Position numbers and translations under genes: made by a program. From positions 30,324 through 94,323 of the forward strand of contig DAIDBD010000098.1 in assembly GCA_027310305.1 (NCBI GenBank): a DNA stretch of 64,000 nucleotides, written 5' to 3'. The notes below the pieces were generated by a model, which saw only the letters and a program-made list of their open reading frames with translations, did not search any database and had not been told where the DNA came from. This document shows, in pieces, positions 49,001-60,030 of the stretch (the first letter of the stretch is position 1; every line of letters begins with the position of its first letter). Origin of the DNA: Herminiimonas sp. (GTDB taxonomy: Bacteria; Pseudomonadota; Gammaproteobacteria; Burkholderiales; Burkholderiaceae_D).

Positions 49001-49300
49001 GCTGCCGACGGCTGGCTGGAACTGACCATTCAGGATAACGGCATCGGCATTCCGCCTGCCAACATCAATCGGGTTTTCGATCCTTTTTTTACCACGCGGC
49101 TCGGTGCGGGCGGTTCCGGTCTCGGTCTTCCGATCATGCACAATATCGTTACCAGCGTGCTTGGCGGCAAGGTACGCATGCAAAGCGAAGTGAATGTCGG
49201 CACGATATTCACTCTCGCGCTGCCGCTGGTTGCACCTCAAATGCAGAGCGCAGAAGGGTCACCGAAATATTCGGCGAGCATCAAATCGTTCTTGGGTTGA
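46034..49300 (+). CDS. Large membrane sensor histidine kinase with PAS and GAF domains
   Basis: The 1088-residue protein has two transmembrane helices (about 11-30 and 150-170) around a periplasmic domain. A HAMP segment (172-225), PAS domains (about 250-370, 375-490 and 660-785) and a GAF-like domain (about 505-650) follow. A coiled coil leads to the HisKA domain with His839 in GIAHEINTP, and the HATPase domain includes TNLVNNALLHG and DNGIGIPP. It has no receiver of its own. The upstream receiver-EAL protein is the likely phosphorylation target. The many sensory domains suggest redox, gas or small-ligand input. Confidence 0.88.
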   Translation: MTEHILTLRRAVVLAVLIGLLVPAILISGMPWVRRYEADVRNATLELTRQNAEVLSDIMQEPLWNANPQSGKASLDAIMMRNEDIVRVEVRNESPDVFAAAERPERRSGFTASTVTPVTYRGNTIGSVEIEVGSARLQKTMIAGLLERLLALAAQMALSIVLIVILLEKRLIRPLQRLGIGAERLANRQLNVPFTWTRLDEIGLLGRRLEETRISLRRLFDDLAQKNEALEHDIDKRKKIEQELYEREARYRALVEQSPIAIIEWDIDYRIIEWNAAAEKIFGYSRAQALGQHASFIVPDAQRADRIFRASGASTGNTRTIHQNLRADGQIITCQWSNAYITDKTGRSDHLLSMAEDITEKRRAEEAQSLSEAKFAGAFQCNPDSVTITRISDGMIIDVNQTFETSTGFTREESIGKTSLELDLWVHPEQRIVLAEQLHVYRIVRDFSWTMRTKHGDQRTCQSNGTIFSVGQELYVLTVARDITDQRRIEEQKAEADRALLRLAQGTRDMAGESFFDLLVADLASALRIDRALIGLRIADVPDRVQTLAVQVTGRKIDNFQYSAIGAPCENILAGEISIFPTGIQSRFPEDRDLAEQHCESYAGAPLHDAAGNTIGVLAVMHSQPLANPDLVRSLLQVFSERASAELERKHAEQALRNSEQRFSTIFHSSPVAMAVFHLGGGNAIVDLNNAFEHLFLLDRSACIGKNDVDLMLYAHETERRAVNKAIRQKGYIGRYEAWINRGDGSKALFMLSGAMFELAGEKFVIFTGEDITEKYQIENEILELNSTLEERVIERTEELQQANQELENTLDTLNMAQEELVRSEKLAALGSLVAGIAHEINTPIGNSLMVASTLIDRTRALAGSYSTGLKRSTLERYIDDARKAGEILERNLYRAADLVASFKQVAVDQTSSQRRKFSLAEVVSAIMLTLSPAIRKTAFTVDQNIPEGLMMDSYPGPLEQVVTNLVNNALLHGFEGRDTGIVSIDAQPAADGWLELTIQDNGIGIPPANINRVFDPFFTTRLGAGGSGLGLPIMHNIVTSVLGGKVRMQSEVNVGTIFTLALPLVAPQMQSAEGSPKYSASIKSFLG

Positions 49301-49342
49301 AACAGCCGCTTTCCATTGGCAGCGCGGCGCATGCCGCACGAT

Positions 49343-51229
49343 TTATTTCCATTCACCGCGCAACGCCAGCACCTGTTCCTGCAACAACTCCGGCGTCGCC
49401 ATTGCCGGCGCAATCGGTTTGCCGACAACCAGCGCCAGTTGCGACAGCGGTCCTCGCTTGAACGAACGTTCGAACGGATTGCCGTCGCCGCGCGTCAGCA
49501 TGCTGCCCCACAAACCGCGCAATGCCATCGGAATCACCGGCACCGGCGAGCGTTCGATGATTTTTTTGATGCCACCCTTGAACTCGTTCATGTCGCCGGT
49601 GGCGGTCAATTTCCCTTCCGGGAAAATGCAAACCAGTTCGCCTTCATGCAGCGCTTGCGCAATATCGGCATACGCTTTTTCCATTAGCTGCGGATCTTCT
49701 TTTGCCGGCGCGATCGGAATCGCTTTCGCGGTTTTGAAAACCCATGACAGCACGGGAATCCTGAAAATGCGGTGATCCATCACAAACCGGATCGGACGCG
49801 GGCTGGCAGCCATGATGACGATCGCATCGACATAACTGACGTGATTGCATACCAGCACCGCCGCGTCTTCCGCCGGTATGCGGTCGGTATCGATGCCGCG
49901 CACGCGATGGATCGTGTGAATCAGCAGCCAGGCGATGAATCGCATCAGGAATTCCGGCACCAGCGTAAAAATATAGATCGCCACCGCTGCATTCATGATC
50001 GCTGTCGCCATGAATATCTGCGGAATCGTGAAACCCATCTTCAGCAATACCATTGCCGCCAGTGCCGCCGTGACCATGAAAAGCGCATTCATGATATTCA
50101 TGCCGGCAATGGTGCGTGAAAGATGTTTGGGATCGCAACGCGTCTGAATCAGAGCGAACAACGGCACGATATACAGTCCGCCAAAAATGCCTATCATGAT
50201 GACGTCGAACAGAATGCGCAGGCTGCCATGCCGCGCGATAAAACCGGACATATCCACCAGGCCGGCATTGGTATAACCCAAGCTGGCGAGAAACAGATCG
50301 AAGCCGAATACCGACAGCCCGATCGAACCGAACGGCACCAATCCGATCTCCACCTTGCGGCCCGACAGCCGTTCGCACAACAGCGATCCGGCGCCGATGC
50401 CGAGCGAAAACACCGTCAATAACAGCACGAAAACGCTGTGATCGCCATGCAGATAATTTTTTGCATACACCGGGAATTGCGCCAGGATGATTGCGCCGTA
50501 AAACCAGAACCATGAATTGCCCAGCACCGATAAAAATACCGGACGGTTCTGGCGCGTAAAGCCGATGTTGCGAATGGTTTCGCTGACCGGGTTCCAGTTG
50601 ATGTTCAATTCCGGCTCCGGCGCGGGCGTAAGCGGAATGCCGCGGCTGGCCAGCCATCCGATGACTGCAATCGCAATCGTGCCGCCGGCAACCAGTTCGA
50701 CGCCCCATGGCTTGTACACCACCAGCACGGCGCCCAGAATTTCGCCCAGCAAAATGCCGACGAAGGTTCCCATTTCAATCACGCCGTTGCCGCCGACCAG
50801 TTCCTCCGGTTTCAATTGCTGCGGCAGGTAGGCGTATTTGACGGGGCCGAACAGCGTCGAATGCAGCCCCATGCCGACCACGGCGGCAATCAGCAGCCAC
50901 AGGTCATGCGTCATCCAGCCGGCCGCCGCGATCGACATGATCGCAATTTCAAGCAGCTTCACATAGCGCGCGATGCGCGATTTTTCGAATTTGTCCGCCA
51001 GTTGGCCGGCGGTTGCCGAAAACAGCACGAACGGCAGGATGAACAGGCCGGGAATCAGGTTGTTCAACAGGCCGACATCCATCGTGGTCCAGCTCAATGC
51101 TTCATAGGTAAGAATTGTCAGCAGCGCGGTCTTGAATACGTTGTCGTTGAACGCGCCGAGAAATTGCGTCCAGAAGAAAGGGCCGCAGCGGCGCTGGGCG
51201 AGCAAGGCGAACTGGCTGGAATGGCTCAT
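49343..51229 (-). CDS. Fusion of an LplT-like lysophospholipid transporter and a PlsC acyltransferase
   Basis: The 628-residue protein starts with a 12-helix MFS domain (about 1-400; FFWTQFLGAFNDNVFKTALL is typical of LplT). A short loop is followed by a 1-acylglycerol-3-phosphate acyltransferase domain (about 435-620) with the HX4D motif in NHVSYVD (His463, Asp468) and the FPEGKLT box. It corresponds to the E. coli LplT/Aas pair without the acyl-ACP synthetase part. It should flip lysophospholipids inward and re-acylate them. It converges with the sensor kinase (42 bases between stops). Confidence 0.88.
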   Translation of the reverse strand: MSHSSQFALLAQRRCGPFFWTQFLGAFNDNVFKTALLTILTYEALSWTTMDVGLLNNLIPGLFILPFVLFSATAGQLADKFEKSRIARYVKLLEIAIMSIAAAGWMTHDLWLLIAAVVGMGLHSTLFGPVKYAYLPQQLKPEELVGGNGVIEMGTFVGILLGEILGAVLVVYKPWGVELVAGGTIAIAVIGWLASRGIPLTPAPEPELNINWNPVSETIRNIGFTRQNRPVFLSVLGNSWFWFYGAIILAQFPVYAKNYLHGDHSVFVLLLTVFSLGIGAGSLLCERLSGRKVEIGLVPFGSIGLSVFGFDLFLASLGYTNAGLVDMSGFIARHGSLRILFDVIMIGIFGGLYIVPLFALIQTRCDPKHLSRTIAGMNIMNALFMVTAALAAMVLLKMGFTIPQIFMATAIMNAAVAIYIFTLVPEFLMRFIAWLLIHTIHRVRGIDTDRIPAEDAAVLVCNHVSYVDAIVIMAASPRPIRFVMDHRIFRIPVLSWVFKTAKAIPIAPAKEDPQLMEKAYADIAQALHEGELVCIFPEGKLTATGDMNEFKGGIKKIIERSPVPVIPMALRGLWGSMLTRGDGNPFERSFKRGPLSQLALVVGKPIAPAMATPELLQEQVLALRGEWK

Positions 51230-51259
51230 CTCGGTTTCGGTTGTGATGGCGTGCTGAAA

Positions 51260-52264
51260 TCAATGCACGGCGGCAGCCAGCGCCAGCCCGCTCAAATAGG
51301 CATTTTCAATCCGCCCGCTGCCTTCCAGTCCGGCCTCGAACCAGTCGCCGCAGGCACCGATGCGCAGCCTGGCGTCCCACAGGCAATCGCCGGGCAATGG
51401 CTGTACCGCCTGCGCATGGCGCCATCGGTGCGCGGCGGCATAAATCGGCTGCACTTGCGAACCGGTTGCCTCGTGAAATGCCTTGAGCAATTTTTCCCTG
51501 GCGCGCTCCGGGTCGTCTTCCAGGTGTTCGATGCTCCATTCTTTCGATGCATGCCCGACCCAGTGTTCGCCGGGCCGGCGCTGCGGTTTCGATGCATCGC
51601 GTGCAATCCATGCCAGCCGCGATCCGTGTACCCATGCGCCGTCGTAACCAAGCCCGAGCGAATCGTGAAAGCCGAGCATCAGCGCCCAGCACGGCGCGGA
51701 TCGTGTCCGCGCCGCCTGTTTCGCAAATTTCGGCGCGGCTCCAAGCAAAGGGATCGCCTGATCGGCCGGCACCGCAACGATCACCGCATCGAACGGTCCC
51801 GCAGTCGCGTCGATCGGAACGGTCTCCGATTGCACCGCAAGCAGCCACTGCCTGCCATGGGATTCGACGCGCCTGACCAGATGCTCGGTGCGCACTTCCA
51901 GTTGCTGCGCGAGTTGCTGTCCGACCGCGCTCATGCCGGGAACGGCAACCAAACGCTGTGTTGCACCGTCCGCACTGCGGCCAACCGCTTTGGCAACGCC
52001 GTGATCGAGGCTGACGAGCTTGCCGTTCCAGGGAGCGGCCCATCCTGCCTTGCGCCAGCCTGCAACTTCCTTTTTGAATGGATCGCTGGTGGCGGTGAAA
52101 TACTGCGCGCCATGATCGAAACCGCCCAGTTCGGTGTACCGGGTGCTCATGCGCCCGCTGACATCGCCGCTTTTCTCGTAGACGACGACAGTATTGCCTT
52201 GCGCCTGGAGCTGGCGCGCGCAGGTCAGGCCGGCCAGGCCTGAGCCGATGATGGCGATATGCAT
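51260..52264 (-). CDS. FAD-dependent oxidoreductase, renalase-like
   Basis: The 334-residue flavoprotein has the dinucleotide motif IIGSGLAGLTCARQL at residues 5-19, then VYEKSGDVSGRMSTR, the conserved second strand and Arg motif of amine-oxidase-like flavoproteins. GGFDHGAQYFTA near residue 50 and a C-terminal ACGDWFEAGLEGSGRIENAYLSG near 300 match bacterial renalase-like proteins. Bacterial renalases oxidise wrongly reduced isomers of NAD(P)H; the same role is possible here. It lies 30 bases upstream of the LplT-PlsC gene on the same strand. Confidence 0.8.
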   Translation of the reverse strand: MHIAIIGSGLAGLTCARQLQAQGNTVVVYEKSGDVSGRMSTRYTELGGFDHGAQYFTATSDPFKKEVAGWRKAGWAAPWNGKLVSLDHGVAKAVGRSADGATQRLVAVPGMSAVGQQLAQQLEVRTEHLVRRVESHGRQWLLAVQSETVPIDATAGPFDAVIVAVPADQAIPLLGAAPKFAKQAARTRSAPCWALMLGFHDSLGLGYDGAWVHGSRLAWIARDASKPQRRPGEHWVGHASKEWSIEHLEDDPERAREKLLKAFHEATGSQVQPIYAAAHRWRHAQAVQPLPGDCLWDARLRIGACGDWFEAGLEGSGRIENAYLSGLALAAAVH

Positions 52265-52310
52265 GAATGAATCCTTTTAAAATTGCCTGGAGAAAAATAC
52301 AGGATGGATG

Positions 52311-52353
52311 CAAAAAAGCCGCTCATGGTTTCGCAATCGCACCATGAACGGCC
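52311..52353 (-). terminator. Intrinsic terminator downstream of the CBS-domain gene
   Basis: On the minus strand GCCGTTCATGGT and ACCATGAGCGGC form a 12-base stem with one mismatch, followed by TTTTTTG. It separates the CBS gene from the flavoprotein gene. Confidence 0.85.
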
Positions 52354-52374
52354 TTAATCGGAAAATTCAAAAAT

Positions 52375-52821
52375 TTACTCGTCGCCTTCGGTCGGCCAGT
52401 CGCGGATATAGGCCTTCAGCATTTTGTTCTCAAAACTCTGCGCCTCGAACACCGCTTTTGCCACATCGTAAAACGACATCACGCCGAGCAGCGTCTTTGC
52501 ATTGACGACCGGCACATAACGCGCATGCCGCTCCAGCATCAGGCGCCGCACTTCATTGATATCGGTATCGGGCGTGATCGTGATCGGGTGGTCGTCCATA
52601 TGCTTGCGCACGGTTTCATTGCCCACCGCGCCGTTATTGAGATGAACCGTTTTCATTACTTCGCGGAACGTCAGCATGCCCACCAGTTCGCCGAATTCCA
52701 TCACGACCAGGGAGCCGATGTCTTTCTCGGCCATCGTATTGACCGCCTGCAGCATCGGCGTATCAGGCGTCACCGTATAAAGGATGTTGCCTTTGACTTT
52801 GAGGATTTCGGAGACTTTCAT
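52375..52821 (-). CDS. Tandem CBS-domain protein
   Basis: A 148-residue protein made of two CBS domains (about residues 8-60 and 75-130), a Bateman module, with no catalytic domain. Such proteins usually bind adenosine nucleotides such as AMP, ATP or SAM and act as regulators. It diverges from metY, which leaves SAM or another adenosyl ligand as an idea only. Confidence 0.85.
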   Translation of the reverse strand: MKVSEILKVKGNILYTVTPDTPMLQAVNTMAEKDIGSLVVMEFGELVGMLTFREVMKTVHLNNGAVGNETVRKHMDDHPITITPDTDINEVRRLMLERHARYVPVVNAKTLLGVMSFYDVAKAVFEAQSFENKMLKAYIRDWPTEGDE

Positions 52822-52831
52822 TTTGCCATCC

Positions 52832-52923
52832 CGCCTGAGTGTTGTTCTGTCATTTGCAATGTAGCTTAACCGCAGCGAAAAATCCAGCGCTGCGCCTCAG
52901 GCGACATTGACCGGGGTTCAATG
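52832..52923 (+). promoter_or_regulatory. Structured leader region upstream of metY
   Basis: Three inverted repeats lie in 92 bases: CGCCTGAG/CTCAGGCG (52832-52839 and 52896-52903) enclosing GCAGCG/CGCTGC (52872-52877 and 52888-52893), then CATTGA/TCAATG (52905-52910 and 52918-52923). The last hairpin ends 28 bases before the first metY start. No known riboswitch consensus is recognised. It may be a leader RNA, or operators shared with the divergent CBS gene. Confidence 0.45.
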
Positions 52924-52951
52924 CTACGATTCGCAAAATCTACCAAAACCG

Positions 52952-54274
52952 ATGAGCCACCACATGAGCGGTCCGAAATACCTGGGGTTCGATACCCTTT
53001 CCCTGCACGCCGGCGCCGCGCCCGACCCGGCAACCGGTGCGCGTGCCACGCCGATCTACCTGACGACATCGTTCGTATTCAAGGATTCCGATCACGCCGC
53101 ATCGCTGTTCAACATGGAGCGGGCGGGGCATGTCTATTCCCGCATATCCAATCCGACCAACGCCGTGCTGGAAGAGCGCATCGCGGCGCTGGAAGGCGGC
53201 GTTGCCGGGATTGCCGTCGCCAGCGGCCAGGCAGCGATGCATCTCGGGTTGGCCACCATCGCGGGTGCCGGATCGCATGTCGTAGCCTCGCGCGCGTTAT
53301 ATGGCGGCTCGCAAAATTTGTTGGCCTATACGATGAAGCGCTTCGGCATCGACACTACCTTTGTCGATCCGCGCGATCTGGACGCATGGCGCAATGCAAT
53401 AAAACCGAATACCAAGGTATTGTTTGCCGAAACGCTCGGCAATCCCGGCCTGGATGTGCTCGATATCGCGCAGGTTGCCGCCATTGCGCATGAACGTTAT
53501 TTGCCGTTGATGGTCGATTCGACTTTTACGACGCCGTATCTGTTGCGCCCGTTCGATCACGGTGCCGATCTGATTTTCCATTCCGCAACCAAATTTCTTT
53601 GCGGTCACGGCACGGCGATGGGCGGGCTGCTGGTCGATGGCGGCACGTTCGACTGGCAACAGGCGCATGAAAAAACCGGCCACTTTTCCGAATTGTGCGA
53701 GCCGTACGACGGCTTTCATGGCATGGTATTTTCGGAAGAATCGACGGTTGCGCCATTTTCATTACGGGCACGGCGCGAAGGCTTGCGCGACTTCGGTGCG
53801 GTGATGAGCCCGCATAATGCGTTCGCGATCCTGCAAGGGATCGAAACGCTGGCTTTGCGCATGGACCGGCATGTGGCCAATACCCGCAAAGTGGTGGAAT
53901 TTCTGGCGGCGCACAAGGCGGTCGAGTCAGTGTCGTATCCGGAACTGGAATCGCATCCCGACCATGCGCTGGCAAAAAAACTGCTGCCGAAAGGATGCGG
54001 CGCGGTCTTTTCATTCAGCATAAAAGGCGATCGCGCAGCGGGCCGGCGCTTCGTAGAAGCGCTCAATATTTTTTCGCACCTGGCAAACGTAGGCGACGCC
54101 AAGTCGCTGGTAATTCATCCTGCTTCCACTACTCATTTTCGGGTGCCGACCGAGCAACTGATTGCGTCCGGCACTACCGAAGGCACGATGCGCCTGTCGA
54201 TCGGGCTGGAGGATGCGGACGACCTGATCGACGATCTGACACGCGGCTTGAAAGCCTCGCAGAAAGGGGCTTGA
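52952..54274 (+). CDS. metY: O-acetylhomoserine sulfhydrylase (MetY type)
   Basis: With the ATG at 52952 the protein has 440 residues; an ATG at 52964 gives 436. It is a fold-type I PLP enzyme of the Cys/Met family with YSRISNPTNAVLE near residues 62-74, VDSTFTTPYL around 188-197 and the PLP Lys214 in HSATKFLCGHG. The length and the insert GHFSELCEPYDGFHG (near 240) favour the MetY branch over cystathionine synthases. It makes homocysteine directly from sulfide. The alpha/beta hydrolase gene starts one base after its stop. Confidence 0.85.
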   Translation: MSHHMSGPKYLGFDTLSLHAGAAPDPATGARATPIYLTTSFVFKDSDHAASLFNMERAGHVYSRISNPTNAVLEERIAALEGGVAGIAVASGQAAMHLGLATIAGAGSHVVASRALYGGSQNLLAYTMKRFGIDTTFVDPRDLDAWRNAIKPNTKVLFAETLGNPGLDVLDIAQVAAIAHERYLPLMVDSTFTTPYLLRPFDHGADLIFHSATKFLCGHGTAMGGLLVDGGTFDWQQAHEKTGHFSELCEPYDGFHGMVFSEESTVAPFSLRARREGLRDFGAVMSPHNAFAILQGIETLALRMDRHVANTRKVVEFLAAHKAVESVSYPELESHPDHALAKKLLPKGCGAVFSFSIKGDRAAGRRFVEALNIFSHLANVGDAKSLVIHPASTTHFRVPTEQLIASGTTEGTMRLSIGLEDADDLIDDLTRGLKASQKGA

Positions 54275-54275
54275 G

Positions 54276-55082
54276 ATGCTATTGAACGTTCAGGGACACG
54301 ATGCCTATTGTTACACCGGCGGCAAGCCATTCGATGCGGCGTTACCGACCGCCGTTTTCATCCACGGCGCGCAAAACGATCATTCGGTCTGGATTCTGCA
54401 AACCCGTTATTTCGCGCACCATGGCTTCGGCGTGCTGGCAGTGGATTTACCGGGACATGGCCGCAGCAAAGGCGCTGCGCTGACCAGTGTCGAAGCGATG
54501 GCAGACTGGCTGCTGGCATTGCTGGATGCGGCAGGCGTGCAACAGGCAACGCTGATCGGTCACAGCATGGGCTCGTTGATTGCGCTGGAAACCGCATTCA
54601 AGGCGCCCGACCGCGTCGCCAGAATTGCGTTGGTCGGCACCGCTTACCCGATGAAAGTATCGGACGCGCTGCTCGATGCGGCAAAAAACGACGAGCAGCA
54701 AGCGATCGACATGGTCAATATCTGGTCGCACTCATCGATCGCACAAAAGCCTTCCTTTCCAGCGCCGGGGTTTTATGCAATGGGCGGCGCACTGCGCTTG
54801 AAGCAACGCATTTCAAGCATCAATCCCGATCGTGTTTTTTACACCGATTTTTTCGCCTGCAACGCTTATGCCAACGGAGAACAAGCGGCGCGATCGGTCA
54901 AATGCCCCGCTCTTTTCCTGCTCGGCAAACGCGATCTGATGACGCCGCCCAAGGCCACCGCCGTCCTCACCGGCGCGATACCACACGGCAAAGTCGTTCA
55001 GGTAGAAGGCAGCGGACATGAACTGATGGCCGAACAGCCGGATGCGGTACTCGATGCACTGTTCGGTTTTTCTAAAGTTTGA
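54276..55082 (+). CDS. Alpha/beta hydrolase
   Basis: The 268-residue protein has the alpha/beta-hydrolase fold with FIHGAQNDHSVW near residues 28-39, nucleophile Ser97 in LIGHSMGS, and a late His in GSGHELMAEQP (about 250). It may be an esterase or lactonase; the substrate cannot be told. It is tightly coupled to metY (one-base gap). Confidence 0.8.
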   Translation: MLLNVQGHDAYCYTGGKPFDAALPTAVFIHGAQNDHSVWILQTRYFAHHGFGVLAVDLPGHGRSKGAALTSVEAMADWLLALLDAAGVQQATLIGHSMGSLIALETAFKAPDRVARIALVGTAYPMKVSDALLDAAKNDEQQAIDMVNIWSHSSIAQKPSFPAPGFYAMGGALRLKQRISSINPDRVFYTDFFACNAYANGEQAARSVKCPALFLLGKRDLMTPPKATAVLTGAIPHGKVVQVEGSGHELMAEQPDAVLDALFGFSKV

Positions 55083-55424
55083 TGGTGCTTGCAGGAATTC
55101 TGGTTGCATCTATCAACAAGCAGGTCTACTCTGAAAGGACAGACAATAGCCAAGAGGCGAGTATGTCCACCGTGATCGAAAAGAGATATCAGACGTTTGC
55201 CGAATTTTATCCGGTCTATTTGAGCGAACATTCCAATCGAGTCTGCCGCCAACTCCATTTCGCCGGTTCGACGCTCGCGCTGTTCAGTCTGGGAGCAATG
55301 CTGTTGACCGGGAACCCATGGTGGCTATTAGTGGGCTTGGCGTGCGGTTACGGCTTCGCCTGGATCGGTCATTTCGGCTTCGAGAAAAACCAGCCGGCTT
55401 CGTTCAGACAGCCGCTGTATTCGT

Positions 55425-57794
<2,370 letters not shown>

Positions 57795-57802
<8 letters not shown>

Positions 57803-59201
57803 TTTCCTGGAACTTTGCCGCGCTTCGATCGGCGCCAGCCATGTGCTGACCAGCGAAACCGATATGGCAGCCTACCTGACCGACTGGCGCCGCCGTTTTA
57901 CCGGGAAAGCGCTCGCCGTCGTCAAACCCGCTTCGACGGATGAAGTGGCAGCCATCGTCCGCCTGTGCAACCGGTTCCAGGTGCCGGTTGTGCCGCAGGG
58001 CGGCAACACCGGACTGGTACTCGGCAGCGTGCCGGATGCCGGCGGCACCGCGGTCGTGCTATCGCTGACCCGGCTGAACCGAATTCGCGCGGTCGATCTC
58101 ATCAACAATACGATGACCGTCGAAGCCGGATGCATTCTGCAAAATGTCCAGCATGCCGCAACCGAAGCCGACCGGCTGTTTCCGCTGTCGCTGGCAGCGG
58201 AAGGCAGTTGCACGATCGGCGGCAACCTGGCGACCAATGCCGGCGGCACTGCCGTCCTGCGTTACGGCAACACGCGCGAATTATGCCTCGGTCTCGAAGT
58301 GGTCACGCCGCAAGGCGATGTCTGGAACGGCCTGCGCGGACTGCGCAAGGACAATACCGGCTATGATTTGCGCGATCTGTTCATCGGGGCGGAAGGCACG
58401 CTTGGCATCATCACCGCCGCCGTGTTGAAATTGTTTCCGCAACCGAAAGCCCGATTGACCGCGCTGGCGGCGATGCAGACACCGGACGATGCGTTGCAGT
58501 TGCTGTCGATCGCGCAAAAACAATGCGGCGCGGCGCTGACCGGCTTCGAGCTGATGTCGGATTTTTGCCTGCAACTGGTGACCAGGCATTTCCCGCAGAT
58601 GCCGCTTCCCTTCGCGCAGCGCCATCCCCAATATGTATTGCTGGAATTGTCCGACGGCGAATCCGAACAGCATGCGATGGCGATACTGGAAAACCTGATC
58701 GGCAGCGCGCTGGAAGAAGCGGTGATCGAGGATGCCGTGGTGGCGGCGTCGATTGCGCAATCGAAGTCGTTATGGAATCTGCGCGAGCATATTCCCCTGG
58801 CTCAGGCGGAAGAAGGCAAGAATATCAAGCACGATGTGTCGGTGCCGATTTCGCTTATCGGCGACTTCATTCGCGCAACCGACGTTTTGCTGCAGCAGGA
58901 TTTTCCCGCATGCCGGATGGTGACCTTCGGCCATCTGGGCGACGGCAATCTGCATTACAACGTGTCGCCGCCCGAGAATCAATCGGACGAAGCTTTCATC
59001 GCGCAGCAAGATGCTGTCAACCGCGTCGTGCACGATAGCGTTCACCGGTTCGGCGGCTCCATTTCAGCCGAGCATGGCCTCGGAGCCTTGAAGCGCGACG
59101 AGATACGTTCGTACAAATCCGAAATCGAACTGAACCTGATGCGATCGATCAAGCACGCACTCGATCCCCAAAATCTGATGAACCCCGGCAAAGTCATTTA
59201 A
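57795..59201 (+). CDS. FAD-binding oxidase/dehydrogenase (GlcD / D-2-hydroxyacid type)
   Basis: The 468-residue flavoprotein has a PCMH-type FAD domain (VPVVPQGGNTGLVLGSVP near 55-72, GSCTIGGNLATNAGGTAVLRYGNTRELCLGLEVV near 136-170) and the FAD-oxidase C-terminal domain (TFGHLGDGNLHYNVSPP near 375, SAEHGLGALKRDEI near 423). It belongs to the group that includes D-lactate, glycolate and D-2-hydroxyglutarate dehydrogenases; the substrate is uncertain. It is the last gene of the wrbA unit. Confidence 0.88.
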
Positions 59202-59221
59202 CAATCGATCATCATCATTCC

Positions 59222-59659
59222 ATGTCAAAAATCCTGCTGCTATCCCTGCTTGTTTCGATATCCTCTCCTGCGCTGGCAATCTACAAATGCGAATCGAACG
59301 GTAAAGTCACCTATAGCGACGAGCCCTGCCGCGGCGGAAAAGTCATCGAGCTGCGCGAACCGGCCGGTAAAACGCCGCTCCCGCCGGATGCAGCCGATGC
59401 CAGGCGGCAAATTGCGCGCGAAAAAAGCGAGGTGAAACGTCTGGAAAACGAACGGCACAAGCGTGAAGCGGCAGAAGACAAACAGCAGCAAAAAATCGCC
59501 CGGGTTTACGCTGCGAGGCAAAAAAAATGTTCTTTGCAGGCATTGCGCAAAAAATGGAGTGAAGAAGATGCGGCAACGGCCACCGGCAACTCGGCGGAAA
59601 AAGCCAAACGCATTGCGCGACGCAAAGCCGAGCAGTACGAGAAGGAATGCGGAAAATGA
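59222..59659 (+). CDS. Periplasmic DUF4124-domain protein
   Basis: The 145-residue product has a signal peptide (residues 1-19, ending ALA), then IYKCESNGKVTYSDEPC, the DUF4124 signature with its Cys pair. A highly charged coiled-coil region (RREIAREKSEVKRLENERHKREAAEDK type) and two more Cys residues follow. Its function is unknown. It lies 20 bases after the FAD oxidase gene and converges with tRNA-Arg. Confidence 0.85.
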   Translation: MSKILLLSLLVSISSPALAIYKCESNGKVTYSDEPCRGGKVIELREPAGKTPLPPDAADARRQIAREKSEVKRLENERHKREAAEDKQQQKIARVYAARQKKCSLQALRKKWSEEDAATATGNSAEKAKRIARRKAEQYEKECGK

Positions 59660-59670
59660 CGCGAAGCGGA

Positions 59671-59747
59671 TGGCCTGCCCGGAGGGACTCGAACCCCCTA
59701 CCCCAAGCTTAGAAGGCTTGTGCTCTATCCGGATGAGCTACGGGCAG
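59671..59747 (-). tRNA. tRNA-Arg (anticodon TCT)
   Basis: A full cloverleaf is visible on the minus strand: acceptor CTGCCCG/CGGGCAG, D-stem GCTC/GAGC, anticodon stem CAAGC/GCTTG with loop CTTCTAA (anticodon TCT), T-arm GGGGG-TTCGAGT-CCCTC, discriminator G and an encoded CCA. It is 77 bases including CCA. Confidence 0.95.
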
Positions 59748-59796
59748 CTTGGATCTAAGTGTACAACGCGACTTTGCTTGCCAACACCAGAAATGA

Positions 59797-59832
59797 CAAA
59801 GCCTGTTAGTGAATACTATCACTAGCAGGCTT
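59797..59832 (-). terminator. Terminator between the two tRNA genes
   Basis: GCCTGTTAGTGA (59801-59812) and TCACTAGCAGGC (59819-59830) form a 12-base stem with one wobble pair. On the minus strand it lies 9 bases after the tRNA-Pro CCA end and is followed by TTTGTC, so it ends the tRNA-Pro transcript. Confidence 0.75.
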
Positions 59833-59840
59833 ATGATCTT

Positions 59841-59917
59841 TGGTCGGAGTACAAGGATTCGAACCTTGGACCCCCTGGTCCCAAACCAGGTGCGCTACCG
59901 GACTGCGCCACACTCCG
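59841..59917 (-). tRNA. tRNA-Pro (anticodon TGG)
   Basis: The minus strand shows acceptor CGGAGTG/TACTCCG, D-stem GCGC/GCGC, anticodon stem CCTGG/CCAGG with loop TTTGGGA (anticodon TGG), T-arm CAAGG-TTCGAAT-CCTTG, discriminator A and an encoded CCA. It is 77 bases including CCA. Confidence 0.95.
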
Positions 59918-60030
59918 AAAAAAAGAATGATACAGGCCTTGGTCATTTTGGTCAATTCATATGCGCAATTTAATCTTGAAATGCAATCCGGGCAGGTATG
60001 GCCATGCGCTTCCCGTGTTAAAAAATGCAA

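Noticed and set aside
52860..52923. SAH riboswitch upstream of metY (AGCGCTGC resembles part of the consensus)
   Set aside because: The remaining conserved SAH segments and the pairing order are absent, so only an unassigned structured leader is reported.
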